Assembly: GCA_954871525.1 (NCBI GenBank)
Contig: OX940870.1
Location: 9,889,501 to 9,953,500, forward strand
Length of the DNA: 64,000 nt
Direction: 5' to 3'
DNA from: Parietaria judaica
Taxonomy: Eukaryota; Streptophyta; Magnoliopsida; Rosales; Urticaceae
Shown piece by piece: positions 21,043 through 31,458 of this stretch (within the stretch, counting starts at the first letter, position 1; every line of letters begins with the position of its first letter). A program made the translations under genes and the position numbers. A model generated the notes under the pieces. The model ran no database searches and had not been told where the DNA came from. It saw only the letters and a list, made by a program, of their open reading frames with translations.

Positions 21043-24000
21043 ATGAATAAAGCATACCCAATCGTCATCGTCTTGTTGTTGCTCTGTCCATGGCCGATCA
21101 GAGCCAACGATCGTTCACCAAACAAAACCAAACACTGCAAGAGAACGTGCGGCGCCAAACACCGGCTCCAGTTCCCTTTCGGATTCTCCGACGGCTGCGA
21201 AATCTGGCTCCACTGCAACTCCACCGGAGAAGCCTCGCTCGGCGGCTTTTCGGTCCAGTCAGTAACCGGTGACAGCGTCAGGGTCCACATCCAGAGGCAA
21301 TGCGACCGCCCGCTGATCGGAGCCGTGGACCGGCTCTTTGGCCGGAACTTCGCTCCTACTTCGCGCAACGCGATCCTCCTCGAGAACTGCACCGAACCGG
21401 GGCCGCCGTGCGAGATCCCGTCGATCCTAGTGCAGACGCACTTCTCGTCGCTCAGCTGCGGCTCCGACATGGCGAACGGCACGGTGAGCTGCTATTCCGA
21501 GGTAAACACGAGCGCGTTCATTGACCCCAGGAAGCTGCAGCGGCGGCGGTGCGGGTTCTTGCTGTCATCGATATCGGTCGACTCGGTGGATGGCGGGGCG
21601 GGCCCTTTTTCGCTGGCAGTGGAGGTGGCGGAGCTGGGTTGGTGGATGGAGGGGGCGTGCCAGTGTGACGTTGATGCCGATTGTGTGCCGCTTGTTGTGC
21701 CGGGTAACCAGACAGGATATCGGTGCCGATGTAGGAGCGGCTTCAAAGGGGACGGGTTTCTGGCCGGTCTCGGCTGCCGGAGAGGTTAGTTCTTTATTTT
21801 TATTTTCTTGTGGTTAGAAAATGGTTTTGTTTATATCAATACTTTTTTTAATATTGTAGGGCATGAATTATGAAAATTGAGTATGTTATATAGTTTAAAA
21901 AGCTAACACATGACTACTGACTAGGTCAATATTCATTGGGTAATGCAGGTTATAAATCACTAGCTAATTTAAACCGCTTATAGTTTGTGATTTATATATT
22001 TCCTATTCGTATAAATTTTTTTTGGAAAAATTGAGAAGCTATTTTTGTTAAATCAAATTAATTTATATAAATAATTATGAAATGTCTGCTCTTGATGTAC
22101 TGATCTGGAGATTGGTTGGGGAAGTAATACATTAAATGCATGTGTGTCATTTATTTGGTGCACCAAAGATGTGATATGGGCAATGAATATCCAGAATTTA
22201 AGGCTGTTTCTGTCGATTCTCATTTGTGTAAGAACTAAGAAGTATTATCAAATCTAATTTCTGGGTTTAAAAGTGAGAAGCACTAAGCAAGCGAGGTCAC
22301 GACTCATCATTTTGTGAATTAACAAGAATATTTCTTCACTTTTTTCACCACTCATGCCAAATCCACTCACTCAACAAACGCCACACATGATTTTTTTTTT
22401 TAAGTAAAACATAAGTAACATCAACGAATTTCCCTTCTAAATTTGTTATTTTGTACAATTTTACCCTCAAATTAGTATCAAATGTTCCTTACTAAATAAT
22501 TAACTATTTTCATTAGATTTTATAAAATAATTACTATTAATAATATAGTAGAAAACGCTGAAATTCGAGACTTTCTGAAAGAAAAGACCAAGAAGACCAA
22601 AACGATAATTGTGCGAGGGAATGGCGAGAGGAAAGAAATTCATAAATGAAAATTATATTATAAAAAAAAAAAGTCAAAATACTTAAGGTGATAATTTCAA
22701 AATATAAAGAAAAGAAGCTTTATCTTTAAATTTTGAAGAGATATAAATATGTAGAGCATAAAATGGAGGCATTTTTATATAGTTTGTCATTGTGAAAAGT
22801 TAAGATGAGAATCCTATACACAGTGATAAATTTATAGGAAATAAACTTATAAAAAATTTAACTAATATACAATGATGAATAAGAGGAAGCATTGCAATAT
22901 ATAGGTGTGATAATTGAAGTCAAAGTGGGCCTTGTGGGACCCAAAAATAGAGTTGTGGTGTCGTTCATCATTTTGGGGTCAAGTCAACGGTTGTTTTTTT
23001 TTTTTTTTTTACAGCCAAAAATTTAGTATAAAGAAAAATTACAAAGGTGGCGGTTTTCGTGAACCATTTTATTCTTTGTTTTGACCTTTTTTGTGTTGGC
23101 GTGCACATCAAATACTAACTAAAATACTGGTCCCCATGTGCTATTCGAATGAAAATCCCAACTTATGAAAGTGAGCGTTGGTGTTTGGTGAGACGGGTCG
23201 ATTTTGTCAAACCCGGAAAGTTGAAGCACTTGCTTCCAAAATGTTCCACAAATAATTTTGTGCTACAATCATAGTCGATCAACTCTAATTGAGCTTTGAT
23301 TACTCGAAGAAAATATATATAGTCGATTCTTTTGTTGGTCAAATTTGAAGAAAAATGCGTGTCAATTAGAACTAGAAGCAGTATTTTTGGCTTAATTGTT
23401 CACACTTCGATTCTACAAAGCTCCAAAATCAAACTACAAGTCCCAATACTTATTAATTATTTCTTGGAATTATAGTATTACGTGGAGTTTGACTATGAGA
23501 ATTGTCGTGCTATTGGTGAATAACTACGAAATGTTGTGTCCGTGTCAAACATGAAAACCGCGTAGTGTTTCTGTAAACAGCTTTTCCGAAGTGCAATCCG
23601 GCGAGATTCTTGTCCGGCAAGTGCGGAGGTGCAAGAGTGGTCTCGTTACTCGGAGGTAATTTTCTTTCTATTTCGCGGCTTTGGTAGGATAAGCGTTTTT
23701 GTTTTTTTGTTTTTTTTTACAATAAGATCATTCAAACTCTCAACACATAAAGATGTTTAAACTTTGTTTTTCAAAAATACTTAATCAAATACTAAATAAT
23801 CTAATTACTTTGTTGACTAATGACAATTTATTGATAATCCAAAAATCTCTTTCTTCAGTTACCGCAGTCATCATTTCGTTAACTATCAGCCTCGGCCTCA
23901 TGATATGCTGCCTCTGCCGGCGGCGCTCCAAGCAGAAAGCCCGGCAGCTCACTAAACGCCGACTCTCTGAGGCCACCGGAAACCTGAGCATCCCGATCTA

Positions 24001-25141
24001 CCCCTATAAAGACATCGAGAAGGCCACCAACAGCTTCTCCGACAAGTACCGGTTGGGAACCGGCGCCTATGGGACCGTGTACGCCGCGAAACTCAATTCC
24101 AACGATGATTGGGTCGCCATCAAGCGGCTCCGCCACCAGGGTGCCGACAGCATCGAGCAAGTGGTTAACGAGATCAAGCTCATCTCCTCCGTAGCCCACC
24201 CCAACCTTGTCCGCCTACTCGGCTGTTCCTTCGACTATGGTGACCAAATCCTCGTTTACGAGTTCATGCCCAACGGCACGCTCTCGCAGCACTTGCAGCG
24301 TGAGCGAGGCGACGGGCTCCCTTGGCTCATCCGCCTCAACATTGCCATGGAAACGGCTCAGGCCATCGCTCACCTCCACTCCGCGATCAAACCCCCGATA
24401 TACCACCGAGACGTGAAGTCCAGCAACATTCTTCTCGACCAAAATTTCCGGTCAAAAGTCGCGGATTTTGGCCTCTCGCGGCTCGGGATCGCCGAGACTT
24501 CCCACATATCCACTGCACCTCAGGGCACGCCGGGCTACCTCGACCCTCAGTACCACCAGAACTTCCACCTCTCGGACAAGAGCGACGTGTACAGCTTTGG
24601 AGTCGTCCTCGTGGAGATCATAACCGGTCTCAAAGCGGTCGACTTCTCGCGGCCGCAGAACGAGGTCAACCTCGCGAACCTTGCCGCCGACAGGATCAGC
24701 AGAGGCTGTTTCGATGAGATCATCGACCCGTTTCTCCTGCCAAATCACGATGCATGGACAATGTCGTCGATCCGCAGGGCGGCGGAGCTAGCATTCCGGT
24801 GCCTCGCCTTCCACCGCGACATGAGGCCATCGATGACGGAGGTGGCGGCAGAGCTGGCGCAGCTGAGGAAGAGCAGAGCAGCGGAGGAGAATTCATTCTC
24901 CGCTCCATCGGAGTTCTACTCTTCATCGTCTTCCTCGAGCGCGGGCGCGAGCGAAAAGCCTCTGAGCTCCGTCACTCAGCAGCATTACAATGCCAATCAC
25001 TTGAGGGTTCAAACGGGCAGTGGTAGCTTCGGGTCACAGAGAGTGGTGTTGAAGGAGAACTCGCCTGTGTCGGTCCAAGAAGCTTGGCTCAGCCACCAGA
25101 GCTCGCCTTCCTCCAATGGCTTACCGAGAAACTCTGCATAA
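21043..25141 (+). CDS. Wall-associated receptor kinase-like protein, WAKL14/20 type
   Basis: Three exons are inferred: 21,043-21,784, 23,581-23,655 and 23,859-25,141 (2,100 nt, 699 aa), all with GT-AG borders and consistent phase. The ATG at 21,043 is chosen because it begins a signal peptide ('IVIVLLLLCPWPIRA'). The ectodomain has the GUB_WAK-like cysteine pattern ('CKRTCGAKHRLQFPFGFS') and an EGF-like end ('GYRCRCRSGFKGDGF'). The 25-codon exon 2 encodes the linker 'CNPARFLSGKCGG'. A transmembrane helix (about 275-292) and a Ser/Thr kinase follow: glycine loop 'GTGAYGTVY' (340-347), Lys361, catalytic Asp457 in 'YHRDVKSSN', DFG 475-477, and 'GTPGYLDPQY'. All key residues are present. The protein should be an active plasma-membrane kinase sensing the cell wall. 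Length and layout match the WAKL14/20 group. Confidence 0.9.
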
Positions 25142-26169
25142 TTATCCAACTAGTCATCATTTTTTTGCTTTGTTTGTTTGTAGTGTAGGAAGGACATACG
25201 TGCATGTGTCAGTCATGTATGTGTGGTCTAATGCCTTATTTGGCAAGGCGTTTATACCAATAGAAAGGACGAGATTTCATGCGTCGTTTTATGCCTCACT
25301 TCACCACCAGGTGTTTTGAGTCACATACATACAGCATCCAAAACTGACAAAAAAGAATCTCAGGCTGAGAAATGGACCAAAATCTGAAATATTTAGGATT
25401 TTTACTAGAAATGGGCATATGAAGAAAATAAATTGGTGTTGGGTTTGGCAAATATCACTTATTTTATTTCTGGTCCTCACATGAAAATATCACGTTGCGA
25501 TTTAGATAAATAGAAGTACAGACAGACTGGAGTCTGGAGTCCCACAGTGCACTAGTGCTCAAAGGAATCTCCGTGCTGTCGTTGTCGTTTTTAATATGCG
25601 TTTTTTTTATTTCTGGGTAGGGAGTATTAAACAAAATTAATTGATGGCTCGTCGTGGATGGACGGTGGTCCAATTTCTTATGGGTCTTCTCTCAATCCGC
25701 ACAACACCCATATTAATATACCATCCATATATAATATAATTAATAATTAATATGAATTGATTATAATCAATTCATATTCACACATTTTTTTGTTATATAT
25801 ATAGAGCCTTGTATCTTGGAAATGGCGTGACACGTGAAGCACCACCTCACCTCGTATCTAATGTGGGATTAAATAAATAAACACTATAAGATGGTCACAC
25901 ACGAACGAACACAGACAAAATCAGGTCAACGCTTTGGAATTTGGTCAAACTACGATAGTATTATTTATGTATTGAATTAAGAAAGACAGAGATATCACAA
26001 CTACACTCCATATCCACCTCACTGCCGAGCTAAAAATAGTAAACTAACAACACTAGAGGATAAATTATAATACAATTCCAATCATTCACAACACGACGAT
26101 TCCGATTTTCGAATTCCGATCCCAATTTTGCCCCTCCAACGTTGCAGATCTACCAAAACCACGGATCAG
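25142..26169. other. Convergent intergenic region between the receptor kinase and AOS
   Basis: No ORF is supported here. It holds the 3' ends of two genes pointing at each other and a perfect 30-nt palindrome at 25,749-25,778. Confidence 0.5.
25749..25778. repeat. Perfect 30-nt palindrome
   Basis: The left arm, read from 'AATATGAATTGATTA', is followed at once by its exact reverse complement, with no spacer. It is AT-rich and could extrude as a cruciform or be the remnant of a tiny inverted-repeat element. Confidence 0.9.
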
Positions 26170-27744
26170 TCAAAAGCTGGCTCTCTTCAGCGAAGTGACG
26201 GTGACGGCGGCGCCCAGCGGCGACGTGCCGACCTCGATCTCGAACGAGTCGTAGCGCAGGAAGATCTCCGCCACCAGCAGCCTCGCGACAAGCACAACGA
26301 AGTCCTTCCCGACGCATTGCTTGTTCCCGGCCGTGGGGCTCTCCGTCTCGCGGCCGTTAGACCAGAGCACGTGCCGGAGCAGCCTCTCGCCGTCCTCGCC
26401 CACGAACCTGTCCGCCACGAACTCCTCCGCTCGGTCGAAGATCTTCGGGTCCTTGGTGGCGAACGGCTGGTACCCGAAGATCATCTCTCCTTCCTTGACT
26501 TGAAACGACGCGTCGTGGCTCTCGATCGTGAAGTCCCTCTTGGCTTTCCCGTACTGTAGCGGAACCGGAGGCTCCAGCCTGAGCGCCTCGTAGACGACGG
26601 ACTTCAGCAGAGGCATCTGCTCGATCGCGCCCATCGTGACTTTCCCGCCGTTGGATCTGATTACCGTTCGGATCTCCGTCGCGAGCTGGGTGTGGAGTTT
26701 GACCCCGGCTCGGCCGATGAGTTTCACCATGTTGGGGAAGAGGATCTTCATGCCCCCGAAGGAGTTGAAGCACGTGGCGAAGACCAGGTTGTGGCAGGCT
26801 TCTTCCCTCGCGATGCCGACCCGCTCGGCCTCGTCGAGCACCGGGCCCGACGAGTCCCTGAAGAACTCGTAGAGCCTCTGGTAGTCGGACTTCACCAGAA
26901 ACGCGGGGAGTCTGAAGGTGTGGAGGATCGAGTCTTCAACGAGCTTGGGTAGACCTAGCGTAAGGAGCGGGCTCAACTGGAACAAGATCCACTTCTGGAT
27001 CAACCCAGGCCCGTCGAGGCCGAGCTTAGTGTCGGCCGGGTTCGTGCCGAACAGCGCGCGGGCGAGGAAGCCGAACGAGGCTTGGTCGTTGGCCTCGCCG
27101 AAGTTGGCTTTGCCTTTCGTCGCGAGCTCGGTCTCCAACGTCTCGAAGAGCTCCGAGAAGCTGGAGTGGAACTCCGGGATGACTTTATCGCGGCGAGATT
27201 TGAGGAGGAAGAAGAGGAGGTTCTTGATCTTGGCGTGGTTGGGCTCCGAGGGGTCGAGGTAGGACAAGATTCTGTAACCTCCGGTGAGCTCCGTTGACGG
27301 CATGTAAGTTCCGGTGAAGAGATCCTTCTTCTCCACTTTAGAGACGTCGAAGAGAACCGGGAAGCTTTTCCCGTCCAGGACGACGACGACGCGAGGGTTC
27401 TCCGCGATGAACGGGCCCGGCGGCATGTTGACCCGGAAGACAGTAGACTGGTACTTCTGGGCGCGGGACTTGAAGAACTCGTCGCGGCCTTGGTTGTAGA
27501 AGTAGTCGAGTCGATCGGCGACGGCTCCGAAGAACGGGAGGCCGTAGCTGCCGGGAATTTTGCGGAGTGGGAGCTTGACGATGTCGGTCCTGGGCGCCGA
27601 TGTAGACGGCTTGTCGGAGACGGACGCGGTGATGACCGGAACGTGAGGGGATCGACGGCGATCGGAGAGAGTTTTGGGGTGATTCTTTGTTGGTAGTCGG
27701 AAGTGTGGGGGGAGAGATTGGAAGGCTATAGAAGTGGACGCCAT
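26170..27744 (-). CDS. AOS: Allene oxide synthase (CYP74A), chloroplastic
   Basis: The single-exon, 524-aa protein is the usual length for AOS, and AOS genes are typically intronless. It dehydrates 13-hydroperoxy-linolenic acid to the unstable allene oxide, the first committed step of jasmonate synthesis, in plastids. The first ~45 residues are rich in Ser, Arg and Pro and low in acids, as in a transit peptide. 'KIPGSYGLPFFG' opens the CYP74 fold. The I-helix reads 'FNSFGG' in place of the oxygen-binding motif of ordinary P450s, as expected for an enzyme needing no O2 or reductase. The 'YEALR' ExxR motif and the heme ligand Cys477 in 'NKQCVGKDF' are present. No breaks are seen. The ATG lies about 120 nt downstream of a TATA box. 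The gene is convergent with the receptor kinase. Confidence 0.97.
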   Translation of the reverse strand: MASTSIAFQSLPPHFRLPTKNHPKTLSDRRRSPHVPVITASVSDKPSTSAPRTDIVKLPLRKIPGSYGLPFFGAVADRLDYFYNQGRDEFFKSRAQKYQSTVFRVNMPPGPFIAENPRVVVVLDGKSFPVLFDVSKVEKKDLFTGTYMPSTELTGGYRILSYLDPSEPNHAKIKNLLFFLLKSRRDKVIPEFHSSFSELFETLETELATKGKANFGEANDQASFGFLARALFGTNPADTKLGLDGPGLIQKWILFQLSPLLTLGLPKLVEDSILHTFRLPAFLVKSDYQRLYEFFRDSSGPVLDEAERVGIAREEACHNLVFATCFNSFGGMKILFPNMVKLIGRAGVKLHTQLATEIRTVIRSNGGKVTMGAIEQMPLLKSVVYEALRLEPPVPLQYGKAKRDFTIESHDASFQVKEGEMIFGYQPFATKDPKIFDRAEEFVADRFVGEDGERLLRHVLWSNGRETESPTAGNKQCVGKDFVVLVARLLVAEIFLRYDSFEIEVGTSPLGAAVTVTSLKRASF

Positions 27745-27862
27745 TGTAGGAGCTTACGTCAAGAAGTGATCTGAGCTTTGTTTGATCTTCTTTGTAGTGA
27801 TTATTTGTTTGTGAATCTGAGAGGGAAGGAGAGATGTGGAGAGTTTGTGGTGGAAAGGAAGC

Positions 27863-27870
27863 TATTTATA
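27863..27870 (-). promoter_or_regulatory. TATA box of the AOS gene
   Basis: Read on the minus strand this is 'TATAAATA', about 120 nt before the AOS start codon. That implies a leader of about 90 nt. Confidence 0.7.
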
Positions 27871-28966
27871 GGGAATAGTGGTGGGATATGGAAGGGGTTG
27901 AGAAGGGTCGTGAAAAGTGTGCTTAAACTTCTTCTCTGTTTTTTGGTGTTTTTTTTAGTTTATTTTATGGTATGTGTTTGTAGGGTGAGGTTGGACGGAG
28001 ATGGGAATGGAAAATAGAACTGTTTCGTTTGACAATTATTTATTATTGAAATGATATTTCTGATTTCTTAAATAGTCAAATGAGTATTGGAGAAATATCC
28101 TAGAAATGATTTCTTTTTGACGATTATTCTGCCTTTAAAATATGAAGTATGTAAGTGCCTTATCTTTAGTAAATGTGTAAGTTGTTTGCACATCTTTGGA
28201 ATGAAAAATTCATAAACAAATCCACAGAAAATAAATAAGTTAAGGAACATGAAATCGTAGAGGTGCAGCGTTTAACATTGGTTCGTTTAACAAGTGACTG
28301 GATTAAACCATCCATCATTTTTTTTTTTTTTACTAAAAGATGAAACTAAAACTTTTTAAGAAACCGGATTCCAAAAAAGTCGACACTTGAAAAACACAAA
28401 GCAAGCAATCAAAATATAAAATGTTGGAATATGTGTTTTCAATAATGTTCTAATAAAGATTATGAGGAGAGAGTGTGGAATCAGTAATCTTATCGAAAAT
28501 CTTCATCGAGGAGGATGAAGTGAGATGAACATCTCTTCGAGGTGTTTCATCGAGTGCGACGAACTTCCTCGTAGATGGACGACGAACTTCATCGAAGCTA
28601 TCTCGACGAGGTTGACGATGAACTTCATCGAAGATACCCCGACGAGGTTGACGAGGAACTTCATCGAGTATGTACTTCATCGAAGTCGATAAGCGACGGT
28701 TGATAGTTTCTAGTCGTTGAGGACACTTACTTGTCGTTGGAGTTTAAACCAATAACTGACAAACCGAAGGGTCGCTACCTTCCAACTGTAACCGTTATTG
28801 AGCTCTATAATTACTGAGTGTTGACTCAGTATACAACATACCAATACACAGGCATATTGAGATACAAAATTTACTCTCAAACTCTCTCTCATTTTCCAAG
28901 ATTGTGTTCTTGCTTTCTGAACAAAGTGTTCATTGTCTTTGTCACTTTGTTCAAAAAGGCTTGTCT
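27871..28966. other. AOS upstream region and intergenic DNA
   Basis: This presumably includes the AOS promoter. No gene is recognised. A 36-bp degenerate tandem repeat lies at about 28,578-28,690, and the LINE poly(A) tail marks the right edge. Confidence 0.5.
28578..28690. repeat. 36-bp degenerate tandem repeat (about three copies)
   Basis: Units share 'aacttcatcga' and 'cgacgaggttgacga', with starts spaced 36 nt apart (28,585, 28,621, 28,657). Because 36 is a multiple of three, the minus strand stays open with repetitive 'FDEV' peptides. No start context or family supports a gene. Confidence 0.75.
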
Positions 28967-31458
28967 TTTTTTTTTTTTGACGAAATAGAACCTTGTATTA
29001 ATGGACGGGATTTAAGTCCCTAAGGATAGTGCTTACAAGCCAATCCGGGCATACACACGACCACATGTCGGAGATACGGCCCGTAATCCGAGATCGAGCT
29101 ACAAAGTTCGCCGCCTCGTTGCATGAACGAGGAGCCCAACGACACTTAACCACACTAGCCAAGTTTCTATTGTTCGCTAAAATTGGCCCTTGGACACAAT
29201 TAAGACTACCCCCGTTGACAAGTCGGGTTGCACGTAAACTATCGGTTTCCACCTCCGACACTCTCCAACCCCTTTCAAGGATGAAATGGAGGCCATGACG
29301 TATCGCAAAGCATTCCGCGGATAAGACCGAGTCTACCTTCTCCATGGATGTTGCCGTGAACCCGAGGAGTCTTCCTCCGTTGTCTCTTACTACCCCACCG
29401 AATGCCGCTCGTCCGGTATCCTTGTCCCACGCTGCATCGACGTTGAGTTTGACCCCTCCGTCTTCGGCCCCTGACCACCCCCGACGTGTAGAAGGCCGAA
29501 CTAAGGTCGGACTCTCCGTGCCGCTAGTGCATTTTTTGAAACTAGCAAACCAACACACAATCTCCTCAATCCACACTTCCGGCAATTTGAAATGGTTCTC
29601 GAAGAGCCTTAAGTTTCGGTCGGACCATGTCGCCCAGAGGATCCCGCAAAAAAGCTCCAAGTCCGTCGTGGATAAAGCGTTAGAGGCCCTCAAGCAAAGT
29701 TCCCGAAAAGGAACCGGTGCCGCCTTCTCTGCCCATTTGTGCAAGGACGAACACTCCCAAAGAGCTTGAGCCCGTACGCACGACCACACCGCATGATTCG
29801 TATCTTCTGGCAACGCACCACAAAACTTGCAAAAAGGAAGGCACTCCACACCGCTTCCCCGAAGAGCACCGAACGTAGGTAAAGCCTCGTTCCACGCTCG
29901 CCACACAAAATGTTTAACCTTGGGCGGGATTTGGAGACCCCATAATTTCTTCCACCAATGTTGTTCAACACAAAAGGAACTGGAGGGACCCCCTCGAGAC
30001 TCCGCCCTCGCAAGACGGTAACCCGAACGAACCGAGTAGTGTCCATCTTCCTCAAAATGCCAAACCAAGCGGTCTTTGTAGTCATCGCTTCCGAGAGGAA
30101 TCTTTAGAATAGCTTCGGCGTCAAAAGGGATCATCATGGAGGTGATAAGATCCCGGTTCCAACTTCCATTGGAAATAAAATCGGCTACTCTCCAAGGGTA
30201 TCCATCGTCGGGTTCCTTAGAGAGGACGGAGAAACTACCAGGTCTTTGGAGCCAAGGTTGCGAGAAGGCTCTAAGATTCCCCTCTCCGACTTGCCACCTA
30301 ATACCCCGCCGCACCAAGTCCCGACCCCAACAAAGGCTTTTGCAGAGGAAGGAAAAATGGCTCTTACATTCAAAATCAAGCACAGATGAATTTGGAAAGT
30401 ATTTGGCCTTAAGAACGCGGGCCATCAAGCAATCCGGGTATTGGATAATTCACCACGAGAGGCGACCTACGAGGGCCCGGTTGAAATCTCCTAGGTCCTT
30501 GAAGCCCAATCCCCCCTCCGATTTGGGCTTAGCGATGACATCCCATCGTTTCCAATGGATTTTTCATTTTTCCTCCGTCCCGCCCCACCAAAACCGGGCA
30601 ATATGCCTATGAAGATCCTTGATGATAGACGACGGAAGCCGAAAGAGACTCATAATATACGTAGGGATCGCTTGAACCACCGCCTTCACGAGGACTTCTC
30701 GACCCCCGGCCGAAAATAACTTCGCCTTCCAATCTCTGAGATGTTTTAGAACCCGAGCCGTGATGGTGCTAAAAAGGGCCACTTTGTTCCTACCAATGGA
30801 TCGGTAGTCCGAGGTAGGTTTCAAGGTCGTTCACCACGGAATGTGAAAAAGGTTAGAGAAAAGAACCGATTTTTCCGCCGGGGTATTACTAGAGCACACC
30901 ATCATCGACTTCTCCATATTCACGACTTGACCGGATCCTCTTTCATAGATTTCGAGGATTGAGATGATAGCGTGGCAACACTCCTAAGTAGCCTCACAAA
31001 AAATGAGACTATCGTCCGCAAAAAGAAGGTGAGTCACCGGGGGAGCCGCGGGTCTACAAATGAATCCCTGGAGAAGGCCGAGTCGCTCTTGTCCCCGAAT
31101 AAGAGCGGAAAAGCCCTCCGTACACACAAGGAAAAGATAGGGGGATAGAGGGCATCCTTGTCGAAGCCCCCGTTTTGGTACAATTGCACCGCCAGTTCTC
31201 CCGTTGATAACAATAGAGAAAACCGGCGTCAAAATACAATCCCGAACCACATTAATAACTCTCGGACCGAAACCCATCCGTTTTAGCATAGCAATGACAA
31301 ACCCCCATTCAACACGATCGTACGCCTTGCTCATGTCAAGCTTAAGCGCCAAGACCCCTTTCTTGCCCGTGGTCTTCCTCCTAATGGAATGAAGGAGCTC
31401 GAAAGCAATGGCGGCGTTGTCCGAGATTAGGCGATCGGGAACAAACGCACTTTGAGAG
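28967..31458 (-). mobile_element. L1-like LINE, 5'-truncated, with poly(A) tail
   Basis: Read on the minus strand, the element ends with 'ttctatttcgtc' and a run of about 13 A (28,966-28,978), the usual 3' end of plant L1 elements. It holds most of ORF2: the RT fingers and palm ('SKAYDRVEWGF', 'LRQGCPLSPYLF', 'LLFADDSLIF'), a zinc-knuckle-type region ('WKKLWGLQIPPKVKHFVWR', 'CKFCGALPEDTNHAVWSC') and a C-terminal RNase H ('NVDAAWD', 'SAECFAIRHG', 'VETDSL'). The endonuclease domain and ORF1 are missing, cut at about 31,458, as in incomplete target-primed reverse transcription. No target duplication was identified. Confidence 0.9.
28998..31352 (-). pseudogene. LINE ORF2 remnant (reverse transcriptase, RNase H)
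   Basis: The longest open piece is 28,998-30,428 (zinc-knuckle-type region and RNase H). RT pieces lie at 30,564-30,824 and 30,984-31,352. The frame is interrupted by a TAG at 30,984-30,986, a frameshift near 30,790 and a TGA at 30,450-30,452, the last looking like a CGA-to-TGA change. The RT active site 'FADD' is still readable, but the gene is dead. Confidence 0.85.

Noticed and set aside
26128..27696. Plus-strand ORFs over the AOS gene
   Set aside because: They are shadows of the GC-rich AOS coding sequence. The minus-strand frame encodes the complete enzyme.
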